A stretch of DNA of 11,013 nt from Rhodothermota bacterium (GTDB lineage Bacteria > Hydrogenedentota > Hydrogenedentia > Hydrogenedentales > GCA-2746185): NCBI GenBank assembly GCA_009885415.1, contig VFKU01000387.1, forward strand, positions 1 to 11,013, in the 5' to 3' direction. Positions 1 to 5,544 of this stretch are shown one piece after another. The notes under the pieces were generated by a model. That model worked only from the letters and a program-made list of their open reading frames with translations, made no database searches and was not told where the DNA came from. The translations under genes were made by a program, and so were the position numbers. Position 1 is the first letter of the stretch, and each line of letters opens with the position of its first letter.

Positions 1-543
1 AAAAACTTCGCCCCGCTCCGCGACCGTAACTGGCTCGTCGTCGCGCCCCAAGGCGCCAGCCAGCTCTACTGGGAAAACAACAAGGTCGGCTTCTCCTGGA
101 TGACGCGCTACATGCGCGAGCACACCATCCGCGACAACTCGGCCTACATGGCCCGGCTCGTCGAGGCCCTGCGCGGACAATTCCGCTTCGATCCTGCGCG
201 CGTCTTCGCGCTCGGCTTCAGCCAGGGCTCCGCGATGGCGCACCGCCTCGGCGCGAGCGGACTCGTGCGTCCCGCCGGCGTCATCCAGTGCGGCGGCGAT
301 CTTCCGCCCGACGTCGCCGCGCGGCTCCGCGAACTAGATCCCTACCCCGTGCTCGTCGCGCACGGCCGCGGCGACACCCAGATGAGCTTCGAGAAAGCGC
401 AGCAGGGCGAAGCCCAACTCCGCGACGCCGGCTGGCCCGTCGAGACCGACTATTTCAACGGCGAACACGATCTCCCCGTCGAAGTCACGGCGCGGATCGT
501 CACATGGATGGAAGCACAATCATCTCGGGAGGGCGAGGGATGA
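1..543 (+). CDS. Alpha/beta-hydrolase, phospholipase/carboxylesterase-like (5' truncated)
   Basis: This is the last 180 codons of an esterase-type alpha/beta-hydrolase; the 5' end lies outside the window and the frame is open from base 1. Visible residues carry the family hallmarks: strand WLVVAPQG (11-18), the nucleophile elbow GFSQGS with Ser74, a candidate acid Asp125 in HGRGD, and a candidate His156 in GEHDLP near the C-terminus. Order and spacing fit the Ser-Asp-His triad of small serine esterases of the phospholipase/carboxylesterase (dienelactone-hydrolase-like) group. No membrane segment is visible in the part present. Its stop overlaps the start of the DoxX-like gene (ATGA at 540-543), so the two are translationally coupled. 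The substrate cannot be told; family members hydrolyse carboxylic esters or thioesters. The family call is secure, the specific function is not. Confidence 0.85.
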   Translation, partial: KNFAPLRDRNWLVVAPQGASQLYWENNKVGFSWMTRYMREHTIRDNSAYMARLVEALRGQFRFDPARVFALGFSQGSAMAHRLGASGLVRPAGVIQCGGDLPPDVAARLRELDPYPVLVAHGRGDTQMSFEKAQQGEAQLRDAGWPVETDYFNGEHDLPVEVTARIVTWMEAQSSREGEG

Positions 544-944
544 AGCGGGCGGTAAAGATATTCTTCAAAGTGTTACTGGCCGTGTTCTTCATCGGCGGCG
601 GGATCAACCACTTCCTCTCGCCCGACTTCTATCTAAAGATGATGCCCGACTATCTACCCGCCCACGCCTTCCTCGTACAATTGAGCGGCGTGACCGAAAT
701 CATCGCCGGCGTCATGCTGCTCGTGCCCGGCCTCTCCGTCTGGGGCGCCTGGTTCATCATCGCCCACCTCATCGTCTTCTTCACCGTGCACTTCTGGATG
801 ATTCAACACGCCGATCGATTCCCCGAAGCCCCGCTCGGCCTCCTCTGGTTCCGCATCGTCCTGCAAGTGATCTTCATCGTCTGGGCCTGGTGGTTCGTCA
901 GCCCAACGCCAGTGACCCCGAAAGCTCAAGCAGCCGCGGAATAA
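540..944 (+). CDS. DoxX-family integral membrane protein
   Basis: A 134-residue, very hydrophobic protein with four predicted membrane helices at about 4-24, 45-64, 67-87 and 100-120. The segment GINHFLSPDFYLKMMPDYLP (21-40), followed by the LSG..EI pattern in helix 2, is typical of DoxX/DoxD-like small membrane proteins, which are four-helix bundles of mostly unknown biochemical role (some associate with quinone or thiol redox chemistry). The start is the ATG at 540, overlapping the upstream stop as ATGA, with a purine-rich GGGAGGG at 527-533 as ribosome binding site. The same frame stays open upstream to 288, but that part is an arginine-rich shadow of the hydrolase gene. The C-terminus is a short Ala/Pro-rich tail. 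The family call is good; the role beyond co-expression with the hydrolase is unknown. Confidence 0.85.
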   Translation: MKRAVKIFFKVLLAVFFIGGGINHFLSPDFYLKMMPDYLPAHAFLVQLSGVTEIIAGVMLLVPGLSVWGAWFIIAHLIVFFTVHFWMIQHADRFPEAPLGLLWFRIVLQVIFIVWAWWFVSPTPVTPKAQAAAE

Positions 945-987
945 ATCCCATACTTCCCATTCTTCCTATTCCGCAAACCGTCGCATA

Positions 988-1500
988 CTACTCGCCCGAC
1001 GTCGGCGCGGTCGCGGGCTTTCCATTCGCCTTCGCAAAGGCCTCGACAAACTGCGTCACATATCCGCCCAGCACATGCCTGATCTGCGCCGCGGCGCGCT
1101 CGCGGCCCTGCACGCCGAGATACGACTTTCCCCAGGTCTGCGCGCGCGTCTTGTCGCCGTTCGCCAGCGTCACGCGCTGGTGCATCTCGATGTCCATCGA
1201 GAACGCGACCAGACCCGCGTCGTTTACATGCATTACGTTGCAGTTCACGTACAGATACGGCTGCCGCTCGTCCGCAACACGCTCATCCGGCGAGAGTATC
1301 TTGACGCCCGCTTTCTGCAAGCCATCGCGCACGACGGCATCGAGCGTCTCGCGCTCGAGGCCAATGGCCGTAGCATCCTCGTGCAGCCGCTCGACGATCA
1401 CCATCACGCCCGTCACGCCCTTGAAGGACTCCTCCTCCGGCACGTCACCCGCAACCGGGAACGCGCACACCAACGCCAGTGCAACAAGAGCCGATCTCAT
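988..1500 (-). CDS. Small exported protein of unknown function
   Basis: This 170-residue protein begins with a short signal peptide (residues 1 to about 18, hydrophobic core ALVALALVCAF, cleavage likely near VAG). The mature part is an alternating alpha/beta domain: a strand (VTGVMVIVERL), a helix with LDAVVRDGLQKAGVKIL, then strands around YLYVNCNV and VAFSMDIEMHQRV. This layout loosely recalls periplasmic domains of the CsgG/LpoB type, but no diagnostic motif is present and I do not assign a family. The start ATG at 1500 has AAAGGA about nine bases upstream. It lies 28 bp after the stop of the gene at 1529-2110 in the same direction, so both are probably on one transcript. There is a single cysteine in the mature part (Cys87). 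The coding call is good; the function is unknown. Confidence 0.75.
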   Translation of the reverse strand: MRSALVALALVCAFPVAGDVPEEESFKGVTGVMVIVERLHEDATAIGLERETLDAVVRDGLQKAGVKILSPDERVADERQPYLYVNCNVMHVNDAGLVAFSMDIEMHQRVTLANGDKTRAQTWGKSYLGVQGRERAAAQIRHVLGGYVTQFVEAFAKANGKPATAPTSGE

Positions 1501-1528
1501 AGGGAGAAGTCCTTTCGTGCGCGCGGGT

Positions 1529-2110
1529 TCACTCCGGCAGCAGCGGTTTCGTCTCCGGCTTGCGGAAAATGGAAGCGGTGGTGAGGTCTTTCACCTCGAG
1601 GGTGGCATGACCGAAGGGGTCCGTGAAAAGCGACGCGTCCGAACCGTTTCGCCCGAGCACGCGGACGACCGAGGCCGGCGGCGCGCCTGGCGGCGCGGAT
1701 TGGAGCACGATCTCGCTGAGCTCGCCGTGGCCGATGTCCACCCGCGCGGTGTCGTCGCTGACCGCCAGCGTGATCCGCTTGTGGTCAGGGTTCGGCAGCT
1801 CCGTGTTTTGCAGCGTGACGTACGGGCCGCCCTTCGTATCGATCCCGGCGCGCAGCCGCGGCACGCCCGCGCCGTCGTAGAACAAGATCAAGCCCGCGTC
1901 GGGCCCCGTCGCGGCCGGATTGCCCTGAATCCGGACCCGTACCGCGCCGGAATCGTCGGTAAGCACGATGGCCTTGGCGACAAGGAGCGATTCTTTTTCC
2001 GCGGGCGCGGGCGGCAGTTGCGGCGCGGGTCGCATGGCCGCCACCGTGACGAGCGAACCCGCCAACGACGAGACGAAACACAGGAGCGCGAGCATCAAAT
2101 AGCGAAGCAT
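1529..2110 (-). CDS. Membrane-anchored or exported beta-rich protein of unknown function
   Basis: 193 residues. An N-terminal hydrophobic helix (about 5-25) is followed by a Pro/Ala linker (PAPQLPPAPAEK), suggesting a signal anchor or uncleaved signal peptide with an extracytoplasmic domain. The rest repeats a pattern of short strands with the wording 'lvDd.Gavrvri', 'LfydgaGvPRlRagi' and 'TLavsDdtarvdIg', resembling proteins built from repeated 'D.nG..Ra.l' beta-units seen in many environmental bacteria. No catalytic motif is visible. The ATG at 2110 has AAGGA eight bases upstream. The gene precedes the exported protein at 988-1500 by 28 bp and is likely the first gene of a two-gene unit. 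The coding call is well supported by the signal anchor, ribosome binding site and codon-position composition; the function is unknown. Confidence 0.72.
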   Translation of the reverse strand: MLRYLMLALLCFVSSLAGSLVTVAAMRPAPQLPPAPAEKESLLVAKAIVLTDDSGAVRVRIQGNPAATGPDAGLILFYDGAGVPRLRAGIDTKGGPYVTLQNTELPNPDHKRITLAVSDDTARVDIGHGELSEIVLQSAPPGAPPASVVRVLGRNGSDASLFTDPFGHATLEVKDLTTASIFRKPETKPLLPE

Positions 2111-2193
2111 GTAGGGGTCCTTCCTGGCTTGGAATGGGTCGGCGCCGTCAGAGTGTACACAAGCGCGCGCGAATCCGGCGACGCGCGAAATCT

Positions 2194-2223
2194 TTGACGC
2201 TCACGCGCGGAATATGCTATTTT
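2194..2223 (+). promoter_or_regulatory. Probable sigma-70-type promoter of tRNA-Glu
   Basis: TTGACG at 2194-2199 matches five of six bases of the -35 consensus. After 18 bases comes TATTTT at 2218-2223, which matches four of six of the -10 consensus. The start would fall near 2230, giving a leader of about 44 bases before the tRNA. This is an AT-richer island in otherwise GC-rich DNA. The assignment rests on sequence match only. Confidence 0.55.
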
Positions 2224-2236
2224 CCCGCTTCCTCTC

Positions 2237-2255
2237 GACGCCTTTCGCAGGCGTC
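2237..2255 (+). other. Hairpin in the tRNA-Glu leader
   Basis: GACGCCT (2237-2243) and AGGCGTC (2249-2255) form a perfect seven-base-pair stem with the five-base loop TTCGC. It sits between the proposed tRNA promoter and the mature tRNA 5' end. It has no T-tract and is unlikely to terminate. It could be a leader structure processed away with the 5' leader, or incidental. Confidence 0.4.
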
Positions 2256-2273
2256 TACAGCGGATCGCGCCAC

Positions 2274-2351
2274 GTCCCGTTCGTCTAGTCTGGCCTAGGA
2301 CGCCGCCCTTTCACGGCGATAACAGGGGTTCGAATCCCCTACGGGACGCCA
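2274..2351 (+). tRNA. tRNA-Glu (anticodon UUC), CCA encoded
   Basis: The cloverleaf is complete. The acceptor stem GTCCCGT (2274-2280) pairs with ACGGGAC (2341-2347), followed by discriminator G2348 and encoded CCA (2349-2351). The D-arm is 2283-2301. The anticodon loop CTTTCAC (2308-2314) holds TTC at 2310-2312, which reads GAA/GAG. The T-arm is AGGGG-TTCGAAT-CCCCT (2324-2340). The body closely resembles bacterial tRNA-Glu. The first anticodon-stem pair is C2303 with A2319, a C-A mismatch where Escherichia coli tRNA-Glu has C-G. Only nine bases separate its 3' end from the stop codon of the oppositely oriented acyltransferase gene. Confidence 0.96.
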
Positions 2352-2360
2352 CTTCCGCGC

Positions 2361-3056
2361 TCAACTCTTCTTGATTTCCTGCGCGAACTCGACCGACGGC
2401 GTGCGCCAGCCCGGCACCTGCGAGCGGTTGAGTTTCCAGCCCAGGCCGAAGTACATCATGCGCGCAGGAAGATTGTCCGCATCGACCACGGCAGTCACCT
2501 TCGTCGAGCCGGCGTCCGCGAGCAGGCCCACGCCACGCACCACAAGCTCGCGTGCGATCCGCAGCCCGGATTGCTGCACAAACTTCGGATCGGTGAATTC
2601 CGGCAACACGCCGAGCGAGAGGAACTCGCCCGTGCCCCGCGCGGGCCCCTCGCCCTTGCGCGAGGTCATAATCTGGATCGCCTCCCACAGCGCGGGGATT
2701 CGCGTGAAGGGGTGCTCCGCGACCGAGAGCAAAAGCATCCACCCGATGCGATACCACCAACGGCGAAGCGCGGCGCCCATGAAACCGTTCGGGTCCGCGG
2801 TGACGGCGATGAACCCCGCGGGAGTGCCGTCCACGTAGGCCGCCGCCGCGCGGATGAGGCCGTGCGAGGGCAACAAGGTGTAATAGAGATCGCGCAGGAA
2901 GCGATCGCCGAGCAACACCGCGGGGCTCGTGGGCAACAGGCGCGTGTGTAGATCGGCGACGACCGCGGCGGCGTCCGTGCCGGCGTCTTCGAGGGCGACG
3001 ATGCGCAGTTTCGGTTTCGCGGTATTAGCGGCTTCGCCTGAGGGCGCGTCGATCAT
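2361..3056 (-). CDS. GNAT-fold N-acyltransferase
   Basis: 231 residues with the features of the Gcn5-related N-acetyltransferase superfamily: strands around IRAAAAYVDGTPAGFIAV (68-85), the beta4 strand GEFLSLGVLPEF (143-154) and the late motif with VVDADN...ARMMYFGLGW (190-207), where the Asn and Tyr-containing helix is typical. A long insertion with a hydrophobic run (about 96-112) replaces the usual compact centre and could form an acyl-binding or membrane-touching surface. The first ~15 residues look disordered. The ATG at 3056 overlaps the ligase stop as ATGA, with GAAGG nine bases upstream, so it is the fourth and last gene of the ACP operon. Inference: it transfers the acyl group made by the other three enzymes to an amine acceptor. 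The superfamily call is good; the substrate is unknown. Confidence 0.8.
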   Translation of the reverse strand: MIDAPSGEAANTAKPKLRIVALEDAGTDAAAVVADLHTRLLPTSPAVLLGDRFLRDLYYTLLPSHGLIRAAAAYVDGTPAGFIAVTADPNGFMGAALRRWWYRIGWMLLLSVAEHPFTRIPALWEAIQIMTSRKGEGPARGTGEFLSLGVLPEFTDPKFVQQSGLRIARELVVRGVGLLADAGSTKVTAVVDADNLPARMMYFGLGWKLNRSQVPGWRTPSVEFAQEIKKS

Positions 3057-4408
3057 GCGGCGGGGCCTTCGCGGCGCATTTTCTTGAATCGCGATCCGTG
3101 CATGGATTCTTCGACGAGTTCGACTTTCTGCGGAATCTTGAATCGTTCCAGGCGATCTTTGCAGAACTCGTTCATGCGTTTGCGGAACTCAGGCAGCGTT
3201 TCGCTGGTCGTAAGTTTCACGCGCGCCTTGATCATGTGGCCCGTGATCGCGTTCCGCTCGCCGGTCACCGCGACGTCCTCGACGCCGTCCATTTGCTGAA
3301 GGACATTCTCCACTTCGGCTGGGAAGACTTTCGCGCCGCCGACGTTGATCAGCTCCGACTTGCGCCCGAGAATGCGGATGTATTCGCCGTCCACTTCAAC
3401 GGCGTCGCCGGTGATGAACCAGCCGTCCGCCGTGAAGGGGCTCGGCGCATTGAGATAACCGAGCATGGCGGACTTTGCCTTGATTTCGAGCATACCGTCG
3501 GCAATGCGCGTCTGGTAGTCCTCGCCGCCGACCTTGACCCAGAGCGAATCGGAAGACTTCGATTTCGAGCGCAGAATGCCGACTTCGGAGAGGCCGTAGG
3601 TCTGTTGCGTGCGGATGTTCGGGAAGAGCGCGCAGAACCGCTTCAGCGTGCTCTCGGGCATGACCTCGGTGCCGTAGGTCACCAGTTCGAGGCTCGAAAG
3701 ATCGTGTCTCTTGTAAGCCTCGCTGAGCAGGAGTAGATTCAAAAAGGTCGGAGAGGTCGGCAGGATTTCGACCTTGTGCCGATCGATCGCGCGGCACACC
3801 GACTCGGCCGAGCGATCCTCGACGGTGACGACACAGCCTGCGTTCGACAGTGTATAGAGCAGCGTATTGATGCCGCCGATGTGATCGAAGAGAAGAAAGG
3901 TGAGCGTGCATTTTGATTGGCGCTGCACCTTGAACTTGTCGAGCAAGAAGGAGAGATCGTGGAGGGCGGCCTTGCTGGCGCCGGTCGAGCCGGACGAATA
4001 GAGGATGAGGCCCGGATGATTGCGCTCGCGCAGAGTGGCGAAGTGGGCGTGCTTGGCCTGAACGCCCGTGTGTTCGAAATGCCATTGGTCGTTCGCATCG
4101 ATCGTGACGATTGTTTCGATCTCGCCGATCTCGCGGAATTCCTTCTTCTTCTCGCGCACCGTGTCGGTCAGCGGCACCGCGACGCACGAACGCTCGATGA
4201 GGGCCAGCAGCATAGCGACGGAAGTGGGGGAGAAGTCCGCTTCGATGCTGACCACCGCGCCCCGTGGCACGCCCTGCGCCACAAGCGCGGCTTCGGCCGC
4301 CGCCGTTGTTTCGAGCAACCACTGATATGAGTAGGGTTTGTCGCGCCAGACGACCGCGGGCTTGTCCGGGTTGGCGCGAAAGACCTCCAGGAGGAAGTCT
4401 GTATGCAT
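3053..4408 (-). CDS. AMP-forming acyl ligase (ANL superfamily, acyl-CoA/acyl-ACP synthetase)
   Basis: A 451-residue adenylating enzyme that should activate a carboxylic acid as acyl-AMP and pass it to a phosphopantetheine thiol (CoA or the ACP encoded two genes upstream). Core motifs in order: P-loop-like YSSGSTGASKAA (137-148), YGTEVMPES (245-253), QTYGLSEVG (269-277), GWFITGD (329-335), the hinge/A8 block LGRKSELINVGGAKVFPAEV (347-366) and a C-terminal Lys pair in GSRFKKMRR (438-446) at the catalytic-lysine position. It is shorter than typical acyl-CoA synthetases (500-550 residues), mostly through a compact N-terminal subdomain. Start: ATG at 4408, shared as TAATG with the reductase stop, with GGAGG six bases upstream (4415-4419). 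The frame is open to 4783 but that extension is a shadow of the reductase. Family certain; substrate unknown. Confidence 0.92.
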   Translation of the reverse strand: MHTDFLLEVFRANPDKPAVVWRDKPYSYQWLLETTAAAEAALVAQGVPRGAVVSIEADFSPTSVAMLLALIERSCVAVPLTDTVREKKKEFREIGEIETIVTIDANDQWHFEHTGVQAKHAHFATLRERNHPGLILYSSGSTGASKAALHDLSFLLDKFKVQRQSKCTLTFLLFDHIGGINTLLYTLSNAGCVVTVEDRSAESVCRAIDRHKVEILPTSPTFLNLLLLSEAYKRHDLSSLELVTYGTEVMPESTLKRFCALFPNIRTQQTYGLSEVGILRSKSKSSDSLWVKVGGEDYQTRIADGMLEIKAKSAMLGYLNAPSPFTADGWFITGDAVEVDGEYIRILGRKSELINVGGAKVFPAEVENVLQQMDGVEDVAVTGERNAITGHMIKARVKLTTSETLPEFRKRMNEFCKDRLERFKIPQKVELVEESMHGSRFKKMRREGPAA

Positions 4409-5106
4409 TACACGCCTCCGAGGTAAATCGTCTGGCCGGTGACGAAGGCGCTCTCGGGGCGGAGGAAGAAATCGATCACGTTGGTGACGTCGTCGAAGGT
4501 GCCCATGCGGTGGAGTGCCTGCTGCTGGAGAAGCTGATCGATCTTTTCCTTGGGAATGCCGCGAATGAGATCGGTGTCGATCGGCGTGGGGCCGATCGAG
4601 TTGACCGTGATGCCGAACTCGCCGAGCTCGCGCGCGAGCACGCGCGACAATTCCTCCACCGCCGCTTTCGATGCGGCATAGGCTGCTTCCCCGGCGAGCC
4701 GAAGCGGTACGGCCACCGTCGTGAAGTTCACAATGCGCCCGGAGCCCTGATCCTTCATCTGCTTGGCCGCCTCGCGGCTGCAAATAAAGGTGCCCAGGAA
4801 ATTCGTGCGGAGCAGTTTCTCGGCGGTGGCCGTCGGTGTCAACATAAAATGGTTCATCGCCGCGGCGCCGGCGTTGTTGATCAAATGATCGAGGCGTCCT
4901 TCACTCTTACGGATCGCGGCGAACATCTGGCGGACGGCCTTCTCGTCGCCGACGTCGGCCTCGTGGTGCGTGTAGCCGTCGAGCGACCACTCCGGCGCTT
5001 TGCGACTGCACCCGTGCACGCGGTGGCCGAGCGCAACGTAGTGGCGGGCGAGGTGCGCGCCGATGCCCTTGCGCGTTCCGGTGATGAGCGTGATGGGGGC
5101 GGCCAT
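4408..5106 (-). CDS. Short-chain dehydrogenase/reductase (FabG-like) with Thr at the catalytic Ser position
   Basis: 232 residues, the usual length of a classical SDR. The nucleotide-binding motif TGTRKGIG (9-16), NNAG (77-80) and YAASK (Tyr143, Lys147) are all present. The C-terminal IYLGGV ends the fold as in FabG-like reductases. Arg12 and nearby basic residues suggest NADP(H). The residue 13 before the active-site Tyr, normally Ser, is Thr130 (in VNFTTVAVPLRLAGE). A Thr keeps the hydroxyl, so activity is plausible. The gene lies 6 bp after the ACP gene and its TAA stop overlaps the ligase start. The likely role is reduction (or oxidation) of a beta-keto/hydroxyacyl group held on the ACP or CoA. 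Family certain, substrate inferred from context. Confidence 0.92.
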   Translation of the reverse strand: MAAPITLITGTRKGIGAHLARHYVALGHRVHGCSRKAPEWSLDGYTHHEADVGDEKAVRQMFAAIRKSEGRLDHLINNAGAAAMNHFMLTPTATAEKLLRTNFLGTFICSREAAKQMKDQGSGRIVNFTTVAVPLRLAGEAAYAASKAAVEELSRVLARELGEFGITVNSIGPTPIDTDLIRGIPKEKIDQLLQQQALHRMGTFDDVTNVIDFFLRPESAFVTGQTIYLGGV

Positions 5107-5112
5107 CGTGGG

Positions 5113-5409
5113 CTACTGCTCGGCGCTTACGAGGGAAGCGGCGTAATCCGCGAGCGCGCCGATCGAGCGGAAGGGGCTGTGCTTCTGTGACATCGCTCGC
5201 TCGTCCGCGAGCACGATGCTGACGCCGAGATCATTTTCGATTTCCTGTTCGACCGCGACGATAAGGCTGACGAGGCCGACGGAATCGAGCAGGCCGGACT
5301 CACCGAAGAGCAGCGTTTCGCGCATGGGGCCGCCGCCGAGATCGAGACCGTATCGCTCGCCCATGTCGCACATGCAACGCACGACGATGTCATTGACTCT
5401 CGGATCCAT
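5113..5409 (-). CDS. Acyl carrier protein
   Basis: 98 residues, acidic and helical. The phosphopantetheine site is the Ser in LLDSVGLVSL (Ser43), preceded by a helix I segment (residues about 5-20) and followed by helix II (VAVEQEIENDLG). The C-terminal stretch ADERAMSQKHSPFRSIGALADY (the Met-Ser-Gln and Ser-Pro-Phe elements) marks a subgroup of stand-alone ACPs rather than the housekeeping fatty-acid AcpP. It is the first gene of a four-gene operon with reductase, acyl ligase and acyltransferase, so it probably carries the intermediate that these enzymes work on. The start at 5409 is well supported by GAGGAG (complement of 5417-5422), seven bases upstream. It needs a phosphopantetheinyl transferase that is not in the window. 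Confidence 0.9.
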   Translation of the reverse strand: MDPRVNDIVVRCMCDMGERYGLDLGGGPMRETLLFGESGLLDSVGLVSLIVAVEQEIENDLGVSIVLADERAMSQKHSPFRSIGALADYAASLVSAEQ

Positions 5410-5416
5410 GCCCGGA

Positions 5417-5422
5417 CTCCTC
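5417..5422 (-). promoter_or_regulatory. Ribosome binding site of the ACP gene
   Basis: On the - strand this reads GAGGAG, seven bases before the ATG at 5409. It is the strongest Shine-Dalgarno site of the operon and fixes the ACP start. Confidence 0.7.
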
Positions 5423-5446
5423 GCGCTGACAAGTGTTCAGAGTGAT

Positions 5447-5476
5447 AGAATACCGTGAATCGCGCTTCGGCCTCAA
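5447..5476 (-). promoter_or_regulatory. Candidate sigma-70 promoter of the ACP operon
   Basis: On the - strand TTGAGG (complement of 5471-5476) and TATTCT (complement of 5447-5452) are separated by 18 bases; each matches four of six consensus positions. The start would lie near 5440, about 30 bases before the ACP ATG. It sits in the 135-base divergent region between the ACP operon and the LamG gene (5410-5544), in which no clear promoter toward the + strand was found. The match is moderate. Confidence 0.35.
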
Positions 5477-5544
5477 GCACTTCGAGCGCCGCGGCGAAGA
5501 AAATTTCAAAGCGCGCTCGCGCCGTAGGAGTCAGGCATCCGGCC

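Noticed and set aside
890..2197. Long open frame of 435 codons on the + strand
   Set aside because: It runs opposite two - strand genes that have signal sequences and ribosome binding sites. Its translation is rich in Arg/Ser/Thr with no domain pattern, typical of an antisense shadow in GC-rich DNA.
2226..2237. 12-base repeat CGCTTCCTCTCG, also at 9091-9102, both ahead of a gene
   Set aside because: A shared 12-mer is expected by chance within 11 kb, and the flanking bases and contexts differ.
2274..2351. tRNA-Glu as an integration (att) site for a mobile element
   Set aside because: No repeat of the tRNA 3' end elsewhere in the window, and no integrase or other mobility gene nearby.
3396..4322. 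308-codon open frame on the - strand within the ligase gene
   Set aside because: Out-of-frame shadow of the acyl ligase; the ligase frame holds all ANL motifs.
4264..5190. 308-codon open frame on the + strand across the SDR
   Set aside because: Antisense to the SDR, which has all catalytic motifs; no domain in this translation.
5455..5544. GTG at 5455 as start of the LamG membrane protein
   Set aside because: It would add 30 polar and basic residues before the signal sequence and overlaps the candidate ACP-operon promoter; ATG 5545 begins exactly at the signal peptide.
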